Source: an uncultured bacterium
GTDB lineage: Bacteria > Calescibacteriota > Calescibacteriia > Calescibacteriales > Calescibacteriaceae
DNA: 64,000 nucleotides
Reading direction: 5' to 3'
Assembly: GCA_938036315.1 (NCBI GenBank)
Contig: CALHPK010000003.1
Location: 1-64,000 of the forward strand
Within the stretch, counting starts at the first letter, position 1, and each line of letters starts with the position of its first letter. Position numbers and translations under genes: made by a program. The notes beneath the pieces were generated by a model. That model was not told where the DNA came from, made no database searches, and saw nothing but the letters and a program-made list of their open reading frames with translations. Shown here in pieces: positions 18,726 through 27,280 of this stretch.

Positions 18726-18758
18726 TCAGTGGACAGGGTGGTCCAAGTTGTTAGTCAG
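18718..18758. repeat. Imperfect 12-bp direct repeat covering two convergent stops
   Basis: GTTATTAGTCAG (18718-18729) and GTTGTTAGTCAG (18747-18758) lie 29 bp apart. The first holds the plus-strand methyltransferase stop, the second the minus-strand synthetase stop (18751-18753). Confidence 0.7.
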
Positions 18759-20673
18759 GGATTATCTCATCGAGCACGGAAGGATTTTCAAGCGAGGATA
18801 TATCCCCCAGAGGTTTGCCGAGATATTTGGACCTGATGAGTCTTCGCATAATCTTTGCGTTTCTGGTTTTTGGTAGACCAGAGACGAACTTAACTTTCTT
18901 TGGAGCAAGTGGCTTACCTAATTTCTCAGAAATGGCATAAATCACCTCTTGTTCCAAGCTTCTATCAGGGCTGATCCCCGGGCGTGGTACAGCGAAGATA
19001 ACAATTGCTTCTCCCTTTAGCTCATCTGGTACTCCGATTGCGGCAGCTTCTATAAACTTACCGGTGCCAATAACCACGCTTTCTACCTCTGCTGGTCCAA
19101 CTCTTTTACCTGCAACCTTTATAGTGTCATCACTTCTGCCGTGAAGAAACCAGAAGCCGTCCTCATCTTGTGACGCAAAATCTCCGTGCCACCAAATTCC
19201 CTCCCACCTTGACCAATATGTATCTATGTATCTTTGAGGTGATTTCCATAGTCCTCGGGTCATACCTGGCCAAGGTTTTTTACACACAAGCTCCCCAACT
19301 TCTCCCCTCCTGACAGGGCTACCGCCCTCATCGAATATATCTATATCCATACCGAGACAAGGACCTACAAGGCTTGTCGGCTTTATCTTATCTATAGGGT
19401 GTGGAGAGAGGAAGCACGCTGCAACCTCTGTTCCCCCAGCCAGATTTATTATAGGAACCCTTTTCTGACCTATCTTCTCGAACGCCCACATATACGGTGC
19501 CATATTCATAGGTTCCCCCGTTGAGCCGATATACTTGAGTGAATCCAATGGTTTCTTAATAACCTCCTCTTCCTTGAACTTCATAAGAGATCTGATAAAT
19601 GTAGGAGAAATTCCCAAAGCCGTGATCCTATGCTTGTGAACCATATCAAAAATTCTTGATGGAGCTGGATAGTCAGGAGCCCCATCATAAATAAACAAGG
19701 TTGCACCATTAGCGAGGGCAGCAACAATCTCCCACGGTCCCATAATCCATCCTATATCTGTTATCCAGAAGAGAGTTTCCCCAGGTTTGAGATTCATCTG
19801 AAAAGCCCCCTCCTCTGCTATTTTCACAAGAAATCCACCATGGACGTGAACCGCGCCCTTGGGTCTTCCAGTAGTTCCAGATGTGTAGATTATCATAAAA
19901 GGATCTTCTGAGTCCGTGTCCTCCGGTTCATAAGAAGGAGAAGGAAGATCATCAACTACAAGATCTTTTGACGATAAACCAATTTTCTCACCCGTTCTCC
20001 TGAAGACTATGATCTTTTCAATGCTTCCCACCCCTTCCACCGATGAATCAGCAACCTCTTTCATGTTTACAAACTTTCCTCTCCTAAAGAAGCCATCAGC
20101 AGTTATGAGAATCTTTGCATCAGAATCTTCAAGTCTTATTTTTACTGCTTCTGGTCCATATCCAGAGAACATAGGAACACATATTGCTCCGACATAGGCT
20201 ATTGCTAAAAAGCTAGCAACTGTCTCCGGAACCATAGGCATAAAAAGTCCTACTCTGTCTCCTTTTTTAATTCCTGACTTTTTCAGAAGCGTTGCCACTC
20301 TCTGCACAAGCTCTGATAATTCTTTGTATGTTAACACTCTGGTTATTCCTTCTTCCCCTTCCCATATCAGTGCTGGGGAGCTCGGAATCTTTTCAACAAA
20401 TCTTAAGCAGTTTTCTGCAAGGTTTATTTTTCCATCCGTGAACCATCTCGCCCATTGTATACCTCCCGAGGTGTCCAAAACTTGCGTGTATTTTTTCCTC
20501 CATTTCAGCATCAAAAATTTCTCTACCTCCACCCAGAATCTTTCTATATCTTCAGTGGATTTCTTCCTCAAGTCATTTATATCTTTTGCACCAAACCCGT
20601 GGCAGAATTCAGCAACCCGAGACCTCAGGTATTCTCCGTACGGTTCCCATATAATAGGTAACCTATCGACCAT
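18751..20673 (-). CDS. AMP-forming acyl-CoA synthetase (acetyl-CoA synthetase-like)
   Basis: A 640-residue member of the ANL superfamily that activates a carboxylic acid to acyl-AMP and then acyl-CoA. It has the acetyl-CoA-synthetase N-terminal helix region (residues 1-100), the P-loop IIYTSGTTGRPKGAVHVHGG, the A5 region LAGGTEVAACFLSP, WWHGDFASQDEDGFWFLHGR, and the C-terminal SGLPKTRNAKIMRR with the acetylatable catalytic Lys (K607). The acetate-specific WWQTETGG motif is replaced by AGGTEVAAC, as in longer-chain or hydroxypropionate-type relatives, so the substrate is uncertain. It is divergent from a sigma-54 activator, which may regulate it. Confidence 0.9.
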   Translation of the reverse strand: MVDRLPIIWEPYGEYLRSRVAEFCHGFGAKDINDLRKKSTEDIERFWVEVEKFLMLKWRKKYTQVLDTSGGIQWARWFTDGKINLAENCLRFVEKIPSSPALIWEGEEGITRVLTYKELSELVQRVATLLKKSGIKKGDRVGLFMPMVPETVASFLAIAYVGAICVPMFSGYGPEAVKIRLEDSDAKILITADGFFRRGKFVNMKEVADSSVEGVGSIEKIIVFRRTGEKIGLSSKDLVVDDLPSPSYEPEDTDSEDPFMIIYTSGTTGRPKGAVHVHGGFLVKIAEEGAFQMNLKPGETLFWITDIGWIMGPWEIVAALANGATLFIYDGAPDYPAPSRIFDMVHKHRITALGISPTFIRSLMKFKEEEVIKKPLDSLKYIGSTGEPMNMAPYMWAFEKIGQKRVPIINLAGGTEVAACFLSPHPIDKIKPTSLVGPCLGMDIDIFDEGGSPVRRGEVGELVCKKPWPGMTRGLWKSPQRYIDTYWSRWEGIWWHGDFASQDEDGFWFLHGRSDDTIKVAGKRVGPAEVESVVIGTGKFIEAAAIGVPDELKGEAIVIFAVPRPGISPDRSLEQEVIYAISEKLGKPLAPKKVKFVSGLPKTRNAKIMRRLIRSKYLGKPLGDISSLENPSVLDEIIPD

Positions 20674-20724
20674 ACGAAAAAATCTTAATATTTGTTACTA
20701 ACTTGTTGCAAATATAAGTATCTT

Positions 20725-20817
20725 TGTCGATCTTCTGACATCCTCATATAAATAACTTTGTCAATCTTTTTGTCGATCTTTTGACATCTTCCTATTGTCA
20801 ATCTTTTGACATCTTCC
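20725..20817. promoter_or_regulatory. Three dyad repeats (GTCrATCTTTTGAC) between divergent genes
   Basis: Three related copies lie at 20725-20743, 20771-20792 and 20796-20817. Each contains a short inverted repeat: GTCAA-TCTT-TTGAC in copy 3, GTCGA-TCTT-TTGAC in copy 2, and the weaker GTCGA-TCTT-CTGAC in copy 1. Copies 2 and 3 extend to TGTCrATCTTTTGACATCTTCC. They lie in the spacer between the acyl-CoA synthetase and activator start codons, where operators would be expected. They may equally be another of the window's spacer duplications. Confidence 0.5.
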
Positions 20818-20942
20818 CACCCAACATAGTTTGAAAAATTCAGAAAGCCAAAAAAGCCAAGATTCCACCTAAAGTAATTCCTTCTTGCTTGATAATTAAT
20901 ATTTGAAGGGTTCTTTCACCTAAATTAATATAGTATTGTCGA

Positions 20943-22238
20943 ATGAGTAGCCTCAAAAATAATAAATTGAAAGCTATAGAGGTTGATTGTAGATTTTTTG
21001 ATGCTCTATCTGATGCAATCATCATATTTGATGAGAACTATTCTTTGCTGTATGTATCAAGTGGAGCTGAAAAGATATTCGAAAAACCCAAAAACGAAAT
21101 CATACTCAAAAATTGCAAAGAAATCTTTGGAGAAAATTTCTCAGAGAACATCAGTCCAGAAACTATAATATCAGCAAAAATAACACAGAAGAAGAAAATA
21201 AAGATCAAAATAAATTACCTGTCAAAGTTTGATGAATTCACAATAGCAATAATATCTAAGGTTTCTTCCCTAAGTGATGAGGACTTATTTATGGGGATGG
21301 TCGGGGCAAGTTACAAGATGAAGGAAATTTTTGAGCTAATAAAAATCGTTGCTCCAACAAATTCTCCGGTTATGATAACAGGTGAAACAGGAACTGGGAA
21401 AGAGATGGTAGCAGAAGCCATACACAATCTATCGAAAGTGTCTGGTCCACTTATCAAAGTCAACTGTTCAGCTCTTCCGGAATCTCTGCTTGAGGCTGAA
21501 CTCTTCGGATATGTAAAGGGGGCTTTCACAGGCGCAGAAAAAACAAAACCTGGCAAATTTGAGCTCGCACACAATGGAACATTGTTTTTGGATGAAATAG
21601 GAGACCTCCCACTAGCGCTTCAGCCAAAAATCTTAAGAGCAGTAGAACGAGGCGAAATAGAAAAACTTGGAGATACAAAAGTGACAAAAGTAAACTGCAG
21701 AATCATATGTGCAACAAACAGGAACATCGAAGAAGAAGTTGTGAAGGGAAATTTCAGATCTGACCTCTATTTCAGACTATCTGTATTCAGAATTCATATC
21801 CCCCCCCTTCGAGAAAGGAAAGAAGACATAATCCACCTTGCAGATTACATCCTTGAAAGACTGAACAAAAAATACGGAATAGGAATGAAATACCTCACCA
21901 AACAAGCTATAGAGGAGCTACTTGATTGGCACTTTCCAGGAAACATCAGAGAGCTCGAAAACCTTCTTGAAAGAGCCTATGTTATGTCCAAAGGTAACGC
22001 CATAGATGAGAGCATTATAAAGAAACACAAAGAAGCACTAACTAGCTACCCAGAACAGAGGAACAACCATATAGAAACCCTGTCATATCAAGACATAGAA
22101 AGAGAAAAGATTTGGAATACACTACTGAAAACTGGCTCAATATCATCCACCGCCAAGGAGCTGAATATAAGCAGAGTAACACTATGGAGAAAAATGAAAA
22201 AATATGGAATAGCTTGGAGAAAAAATTCTAATTTATGA
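20943..22238 (+). CDS. PAS-domain sigma-54-dependent transcriptional activator
   Basis: A 431-residue bacterial enhancer-binding protein. Residues about 15-105 look like a PAS sensor ([20 protein letters not shown]). The AAA+ domain (about 117-345) has Walker A GETGTGKE (147-154), the sigma-54 contact loop GAFTGA (193-198), Walker B LFLDEIG and the [15 protein letters not shown] region. A Fis-type helix-turn-helix ends it ([20 protein letters not shown]). There is no receiver domain, so a ligand or redox signal at the PAS is more likely than phosphorylation. It is divergent from the acyl-CoA synthetase, with dyad repeats between them. I found no convincing -24/-12 promoter nearby. Confidence 0.92.
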   Translation: MSSLKNNKLKAIEVDCRFFDALSDAIIIFDENYSLLYVSSGAEKIFEKPKNEIILKNCKEIFGENFSENISPETIISAKITQKKKIKIKINYLSKFDEFTIAIISKVSSLSDEDLFMGMVGASYKMKEIFELIKIVAPTNSPVMITGETGTGKEMVAEAIHNLSKVSGPLIKVNCSALPESLLEAELFGYVKGAFTGAEKTKPGKFELAHNGTLFLDEIGDLPLALQPKILRAVERGEIEKLGDTKVTKVNCRIICATNRNIEEEVVKGNFRSDLYFRLSVFRIHIPPLRERKEDIIHLADYILERLNKKYGIGMKYLTKQAIEELLDWHFPGNIRELENLLERAYVMSKGNAIDESIIKKHKEALTSYPEQRNNHIETLSYQDIEREKIWNTLLKTGSISSTAKELNISRVTLWRKMKKYGIAWRKNSNL

Positions 22239-22269
22239 TCTCCGATAAGAAAAATCTCCGACAAGAAAA
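22238..22269. repeat. 16-bp tandem duplication at the activator stop codon
   Basis: Two 16-bp copies (22238-22253, 22254-22269) of ATCTCCGAyAAGAAAA, one mismatch, beginning at the last base of the activator's TGA. Confidence 0.85.
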
Positions 22270-22616
22270 AAGCTCTGGTAACCAAATTGTATCAGCAGTC
22301 TGATAGAAAAACTTCATGGCAGTAGAGAAGACAAAACTGCATTATTTACTAACTAAAATTGGCTATCAACCAAGTTCACCAAAAAATTGGGCTCTGCACA
22401 ATTTGTACGCAAAGCTAAAAGAAACAAACCTCCTGAAATTGATAAAACTCTACTACTTTTGTTGGCTTGCTTTCCGCAAGAACCATGGAAATAAAGCGGT
22501 AGACAATTGTAGACAATTAACTGACTAAATTAGCCACATTTCTGCTCATTGAAAATCAGGCTCCCCATAATTTACGCACCAAAGCTAAACTTCACAAAAC
22601 TATGGATAACACAAAA
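22270..22616. other. Gene-free spacer with a degenerate ~70-bp direct duplication
   Basis: No convincing gene lies here. A 70-codon frame (22316-22528) has no ribosome-binding site, no recognisable family and an odd composition; I treat it as doubtful. About 22348-22428 and 22517-22600 are imperfect copies of each other; both contain GGCTC followed by a degenerate AATTT-ACGCA-AAAGCTAAA string (22390-22419 and 22559-22589). A perfect 10-bp tandem repeat, GTAGACAATT, sits at 22499-22518. The segment looks like decaying repeated DNA. Confidence 0.5.
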
Positions 22617-22627
22617 CTATGGATAAA
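22594..22627. repeat. 17-bp tandem duplication over the SCP2-like gene stop
   Basis: Two 17-bp copies (22594-22610, 22611-22627) of ACAAAACTATGGATAAC, one mismatch at the end. The stop codon of the minus-strand gene (22617-22619) lies in copy 2 and its last residues overlap the repeat. Confidence 0.88.
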
Positions 22628-23042
22628 CTGAGAAAACCCTTACAAGGTGGAACAAACTCCTAAGTTTTTTAGGATTGAACTTTATCTTCATCTCCCCTGT
22701 AACTATCTTCTTCACAAGCGAAACTAAAAGTTTATCCGGCATAGGAATGTACAGAGGTTTTACTAACTTTATCCTTGATAGATCTATAAGATCGGCAGTT
22801 GTCCCGTGGATCTCTATATCTGGACTATAAACTTCACCATCAAATATAACGACTTTATCCTTCCTGAAGGATAAACTTACCTTCACATCAGCATCCTTTG
22901 CATAAATGAAAATCTCCCCCCCAACACAGGAAGCATCTTTTTCTTTCCAACTATTTCTTCTCAAATTATCTTCAATAAGCTGAGAAATCATCACAGCAAG
23001 ACCATTTTCTTTCGCCTTCTCATCAAGCTCAACTTTGAACAT
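22617..23042 (-). CDS. SCP2 sterol-binding-like domain protein
   Basis: A 141-residue protein. The central part resembles SCP2-like lipid-binding domains: VKVSLSFRKDKVVIFDGEV, then SPDIEIHGTTADLIDLSRIK and a helix with a Lys/Pro-rich end (GEMKIKFNPKKLRSLF). The family forms a hydrophobic groove for lipids or acyl-CoA; its role in bacteria is mostly unknown. Here it might link to the acyl-CoA enzymes nearby, but this is inference. The C-terminal residues and stop lie within a tandem duplication, so the original C terminus may have been shifted. Confidence 0.6.
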   Translation of the reverse strand: MFKVELDEKAKENGLAVMISQLIEDNLRRNSWKEKDASCVGGEIFIYAKDADVKVSLSFRKDKVVIFDGEVYSPDIEIHGTTADLIDLSRIKLVKPLYIPMPDKLLVSLVKKIVTGEMKIKFNPKKLRSLFHLVRVFSVYP

Positions 23043-23188
23043 AATTTCCTATTTTTGCAAATTCTAAAAAAGTAACTAATTTGTCAGATTTTTTAACTGC
23101 AATACAAAAAAAATTTCCAACCCTTTTTATTCTATAAAATTTTCTTTTTGATTGATTCTGCTTTGCGTTTCTATAAAAACAAAGGGGG

Positions 23189-23248
23189 AAATGGATTACC
23201 TTTAAATGGATTAACTTTAAATGGATCACCTTTAAATGAAGCACCTTT
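23189..23248. repeat. 15-bp tandem array, four copies
   Basis: Four back-to-back 15-bp units at 23189, 23204, 23219 and 23234, consensus AAATGGATyAmCTTT; the fourth is the most diverged. The array ends 10 nt downstream of the Trm112-like gene's stop (that gene is on the minus strand). Because the unit is a multiple of three, a frame across it reads as a repeated LKVIH pentapeptide, but I see no sign that it is translated. Confidence 0.9.
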
Positions 23249-23258
23249 GTAGGTAGAT

Positions 23259-23465
23259 CTACTTTTTCAGAGGGACCGCTTCGGAAATTAGCATTATGGG
23301 TATCCCATCTTCTATCTTGTATAAAAGCTCACATTTTTGACATATAAGACCTGAATTCTCCTCATCAAGAATAAGATCACCCTTACACTTCGGACACGCC
23401 AGGATTTCCAGCAATTCATCTGCTATTATCTTCTTTTTTCCTTCATCTTTTTTCTTGCTATGCAT
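23259..23465 (-). CDS. Trm112-family zinc-binding protein (YcaR/UPF0434-like)
   Basis: A 68-residue protein matching Trm112: LLEILACPKCKGDLILDEE, then LICQKCELLYKIEDGIPIML. Four Cys (24, 27, 42, 45) make a zinc site. In eukaryotes Trm112 activates several methyltransferases; bacterial members are small accessory proteins. A Lys-rich N-terminal extension of about 14 residues precedes the domain. It lies immediately upstream of the 1017-aa lipoprotein gene on the opposite strand and is divergent from it. Confidence 0.88.
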   Translation of the reverse strand: MHSKKKDEGKKKIIADELLEILACPKCKGDLILDEENSGLICQKCELLYKIEDGIPIMLISEAVPLKK

Positions 23466-23552
23466 ACGATTAAATAAATTAGCTATACTTAAATTTAACT
23501 TTATACTTTACCACAATTCTTTTAGAGTTATTAAAATATATCTTCTATAAAG

Positions 23553-26500
23553 ATGATGAGGAGAAATTCATCTAAAACAATAATAGTAGTATCAGCTCTT
23601 TTTTTCTTCTTTTTGGCTACCTTAGGGTGTGCAAATAAAGAGAGTAAAAGGAATTACGACGCGCAAATTCGGAGAGCATTAGATCTTATCGAGTCAGGTT
23701 ACTTTCCCGAAGCCGAAAAAATTTTCCTTGATGTAAAATCCCAGGATCCACAAAACTGCCAGGCCTCATATGGATTAGTCTTCGTATCAATAAATAAATT
23801 CGTGACCTCCTTAAATTCAATCATCTCTCTATTGTCTGGGGTAGGAGGATTTTCGGCACCTATTGAACTTCAAAGAATACGCGAGCAATCTCTTTCCAAA
23901 CTAATCCATACTTTACTTTCACCGTTCCTATTCCCCATTGATGAAATCTCAAGGAATATAAAAATTGTCATTGATAAAAAGTGTAGTGTTGATGTTGCAG
24001 TTCCTATAACTATAGGTTCGGATACTAACCCAATTTCCAAGTTTTATTTAGGGAAAAAAGGGGGAACAGCTCGGCGCTGGGGACCAGCAGAAGCATCATT
24101 CATAGGGGCTATTGCTAACATGCTGAACTCCTTTTTTAACCTTATACTCTCCATAAATATCGATATAGATCTTGCAAAACTAATAGAAGCTCAGATAAAT
24201 TTTGGTAGTATCGGATTCCAAACAAACCCTCAGAATTTTCTACAGGACCAAAGCACTGAATCTATATTACGAGGATTCGCAACCCAACAAATCAGAATAT
24301 TCTCCTCAGCAATAGAGATAAATCCGGCAGACCCGGTGGGCATCTTCTCATCCTTAGCTTATATTATAGATACAAGTCCAGATTTACTCAAACTTAACCC
24401 AGGTGCAGAATATACAATAGGTAAAACCTTAGAACAACTTTCATACTCTTTCAAACTCCTTTCCGATCTTATCGAATTAATCCCAACAAATGATAAAAAC
24501 AATATTCTGGCTTATGAAGACGTTGGAGAAAAAGGATTATCTGTGGATGACATAATCTATCTCAATGTCTACAATTACTCAGATCTTGAGCAGGGTCTAT
24601 TCACAAGAATCAGGAACATCGATATAAAAATAGATTCAATTCTTCTCTCCTTATTTATAAAACCCATATTAGACAAGGAAACGAGAAGGAAATATCAAGA
24701 TATACTACTGAGATTTTCAAAAGCTTTTGATGTAGAAAATCCTAACATTCCAGATGAACAGAGGTGGATCTACGCTGAAGATATCAGATATCTACTACCA
24801 TTATTTGAGATAAAAAACACAATAAGGTTCAATCCTAAAAAATTTGTAGAAGGTCTAAAATCTAATCCAGAAGGATTAAGAGCTATTCTACCATTCTGGA
24901 CAGATCTTAATGGAGATGGTTTCCCTGATTTTATCATAGAAGCTGAAACAGTTAGAAATTCGAAAAAATTTTGTTTTGAAAAACAGGAAAGGATAGAAAA
25001 ACCTTTTGTGTTGGGTCCCCTCATACAAATCCAAAGAGAGGATGTGATAAAACGAGTAGATTTTATTTACTCAAAGGGAAAGATAACATCTGATTTTTCA
25101 TGCGAAATTCGAACTGATCTCAAATCAAACTCGATCCAAAATTATTCAGCAAGTATTTTAGCATCTCTCTATGCTAAAAATTTTTCAATAGATTTTAAAA
25201 ATTATGGGCTCATATTCCTTGTATCTCCTTGTGAACAGTATGATACGGCTATAGAAAAAAATTTTATCTGCTATGATACCGTTGGGAAAAATGCAGTACC
25301 TAAGACATTTATAGCAGGGAAAAAATATAATTTAGCAGAGGTTATAAAAGATAAAGATTTATCCTCCGAGTTTGAGATAAAAGTAGTAAGAAGCTATACA
25401 GAGCATACCGGTGACACTCCTTGGTTTCATATTTTTGTAGAATCCGACACAGTGAACGTAAGAATTAATTGGCGTCCTGAGATGTACCAGAATGCAACAA
25501 GCTTCACCATAGAAGCATATAATACCGAAGATAATTCGGGTCAGCCGATCACTTCAGCAGTATTTAGCAAAGAAGTTTCATCTGGCAACATATCTATAGA
25601 TATAAAAGAGTACCGAGAAAAGTTTGGTGATATCCCAAAATCCCTTGTAGTGAAGTTATCATACTTCTGGGAAGATTGCAGTAATACAGTATGCACAAAA
25701 TACTCAACCCTAATAAAGAAGATTCCAGTTTATATCCACTATCCTGCCGATTTCGGATTTGAGAACTCAGATTGTACTATTGCCAGCTGGAGAAAACTTC
25801 GCTCTACTCCATTCTCATCTTACCTCCCTGAACTCAATTTTATATCTGATGAATTCCACAAAATAGAATGTAAACAAAAGACTATAGAATTCGGTAACAG
25901 ATCATTTCAGAAATCGGTAGAAGTAGAAGTTGATTCTTGTCTTCTCCCATTCAACAGAATCGCCTTTATCCTTCCGGTCTCTGTGATCCAGAATGAGTTT
26001 ATGCCCGAAGATTTTGAAGTCTATGCCCTACGCAGAGAACTTACTACAGATGAAATAAAAGTAATGTCATTAGGAATAAATGCAGGCTACTACATAAATG
26101 AAAATATATCATTATCAAAAACAAATGGAGAAAACACAGTCTTTTACTACTTTTTCACAGATCCAAATGTTCTACGAGACGAAACATTCAAAAAATTTCC
26201 TAAATACACTAAAGCAGTTATCGGATGTCAAACAGTTATATCAAGATGCTTTTTTAGCCAAGATGAAAGGCACTTCCCATCAAAAATACTCTTCAAGGGG
26301 CAAATCTATAAACCAAGCATAAAAAGTGATTGCATATTTCCAGAGGGGAATTGGTCTTACTATTATGTAGCCTGGCGCGATCCAACATTTTTCGACTCCG
26401 TGGAAGTAAACTTAGAAAACTTAGGAAACTTATGCCCGCAAGATCCCATAGGCTGGATCAAACCCGATCAATACATTATAAACAAAGTTATATCTGATTT

Positions 26501-26606
26501 TTTAAGCAAAACCTTATCTCCAATAAATACCTTAGTATTACAGATAATAGGCTTGGTTCTTGGTGGAAGTAATATTGGACTTGCCTCAGGAGAATTCTGT
26601 CAGTGA
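23553..26606 (+). CDS. Large predicted lipoprotein of unknown function
   Basis: A 1017-residue exported protein. The N terminus has a basic start, a strong hydrophobic core and a lipobox-like TLGC (Cys 26), suggesting lipid anchoring. Residues about 35-75 look like one or two TPR helices (RALDLIESGYFPEAEKIFLD). Residues about 450-460 (FWTDLNGDGFPDF) form a Ca-binding, FG-GAP-like loop. The rest is not recognised; scattered Cys pairs (for example DCSNTVC) fit an oxidised extracytoplasmic location. The next gene overlaps it by 4 nt (GTGA), so the two products are probably made together. Confidence 0.7.
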   Translation: MMRRNSSKTIIVVSALFFFFLATLGCANKESKRNYDAQIRRALDLIESGYFPEAEKIFLDVKSQDPQNCQASYGLVFVSINKFVTSLNSIISLLSGVGGFSAPIELQRIREQSLSKLIHTLLSPFLFPIDEISRNIKIVIDKKCSVDVAVPITIGSDTNPISKFYLGKKGGTARRWGPAEASFIGAIANMLNSFFNLILSINIDIDLAKLIEAQINFGSIGFQTNPQNFLQDQSTESILRGFATQQIRIFSSAIEINPADPVGIFSSLAYIIDTSPDLLKLNPGAEYTIGKTLEQLSYSFKLLSDLIELIPTNDKNNILAYEDVGEKGLSVDDIIYLNVYNYSDLEQGLFTRIRNIDIKIDSILLSLFIKPILDKETRRKYQDILLRFSKAFDVENPNIPDEQRWIYAEDIRYLLPLFEIKNTIRFNPKKFVEGLKSNPEGLRAILPFWTDLNGDGFPDFIIEAETVRNSKKFCFEKQERIEKPFVLGPLIQIQREDVIKRVDFIYSKGKITSDFSCEIRTDLKSNSIQNYSASILASLYAKNFSIDFKNYGLIFLVSPCEQYDTAIEKNFICYDTVGKNAVPKTFIAGKKYNLAEVIKDKDLSSEFEIKVVRSYTEHTGDTPWFHIFVESDTVNVRINWRPEMYQNATSFTIEAYNTEDNSGQPITSAVFSKEVSSGNISIDIKEYREKFGDIPKSLVVKLSYFWEDCSNTVCTKYSTLIKKIPVYIHYPADFGFENSDCTIASWRKLRSTPFSSYLPELNFISDEFHKIECKQKTIEFGNRSFQKSVEVEVDSCLLPFNRIAFILPVSVIQNEFMPEDFEVYALRRELTTDEIKVMSLGINAGYYINENISLSKTNGENTVFYYFFTDPNVLRDETFKKFPKYTKAVIGCQTVISRCFFSQDERHFPSKILFKGQIYKPSIKSDCIFPEGNWSYYYVAWRDPTFFDSVEVNLENLGNLCPQDPIGWIKPDQYIINKVISDFLSKTLSPINTLVLQIIGLVLGGSNIGLASGEFCQ

Positions 26607-27172
26607 AAAAATGGACAAAAACTCTTATAGCAATACCGTTACTTCTACCATCAGAAATTCTAGCTCACAAACTTTACCACCAAAGAAGCTTTGACTTATT
26701 CATCGGTGAGGACAAAATAGAACTATATGTGATATACAGAGTACCACCGGGCGAGAAAGCATATAAAATTAGAAAAAAAGCTGATTTGAACCTAAACAAC
26801 TTCATAGATGATGATGAGATCGAAATTGTAAAGAATGAATTAATAGTAGAAGCCTTATCTGGATTCAGGGTAACTCTTCAAGGATATCCAGTAAATATCA
26901 GAATTTCGGATGTAAAATTAGATCTGGCAAGAGAATCCTATTCCTCTTTAGAAATAAGTGCATTCATTACTGTACCGATATGGCTTGCTCCAGCTCCTCC
27001 ACCTCCTAGCTTCAAAATTGGAATTATAGAAGAAAAATTCGAACACTCACATATAAGAATAAAATCCCAATTCAAAATAAAAACAGAAAAGGGAAAAATC
27101 AAACTCAAGGATGGACTATTTCATGGAGAACTTAGAAGGTTTTCTCCAATTATCATCAGAGTACAGCGTTAA
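26603..27172 (+). CDS. Exported protein with an EF-hand-like calcium loop
   Basis: A 189-residue protein starting at a GTG that overlaps the upstream stop (GTGA), so it is translationally coupled to the large lipoprotein. A signal peptide covers about residues 1-21 (ending SEILAHK). Residues about 62-73, DLNLNNFIDDDE, follow the 12-residue EF-hand/dockerin calcium loop (acidic or Asn at 1, 3, 5; Ile at 8; Glu at 12). A Pro run (APAPPPPS) separates it from a charged beta-rich C-terminal part. No family recognised. Together with its neighbour it could form a surface complex; that is inference. Confidence 0.6.
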   Translation: MKKWTKTLIAIPLLLPSEILAHKLYHQRSFDLFIGEDKIELYVIYRVPPGEKAYKIRKKADLNLNNFIDDDEIEIVKNELIVEALSGFRVTLQGYPVNIRISDVKLDLARESYSSLEISAFITVPIWLAPAPPPPSFKIGIIEEKFEHSHIRIKSQFKIKTEKGKIKLKDGLFHGELRRFSPIIIRVQR

Positions 27173-27280
27173 AAGGAACATTAAACCACTCTAAAATTGC
27201 TTCCTAAAGCGTGGTAAATTTCCCCGTGAGAAACTTTCAATTCAAAATATCCAACTTAACAGTTTTGTAAAATAGCTTTT

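Noticed and set aside
22316-22528. 70-codon frame after the sigma-54 activator
   Set aside because: No ribosome-binding site, no family, lies inside a degenerate duplication; more likely chance.
23029-23244. Frame reading LKVIH repeats on the minus strand
   Set aside because: It is produced by the 15-bp array and overlaps the SCP2-like gene start; it is not a plausible protein.
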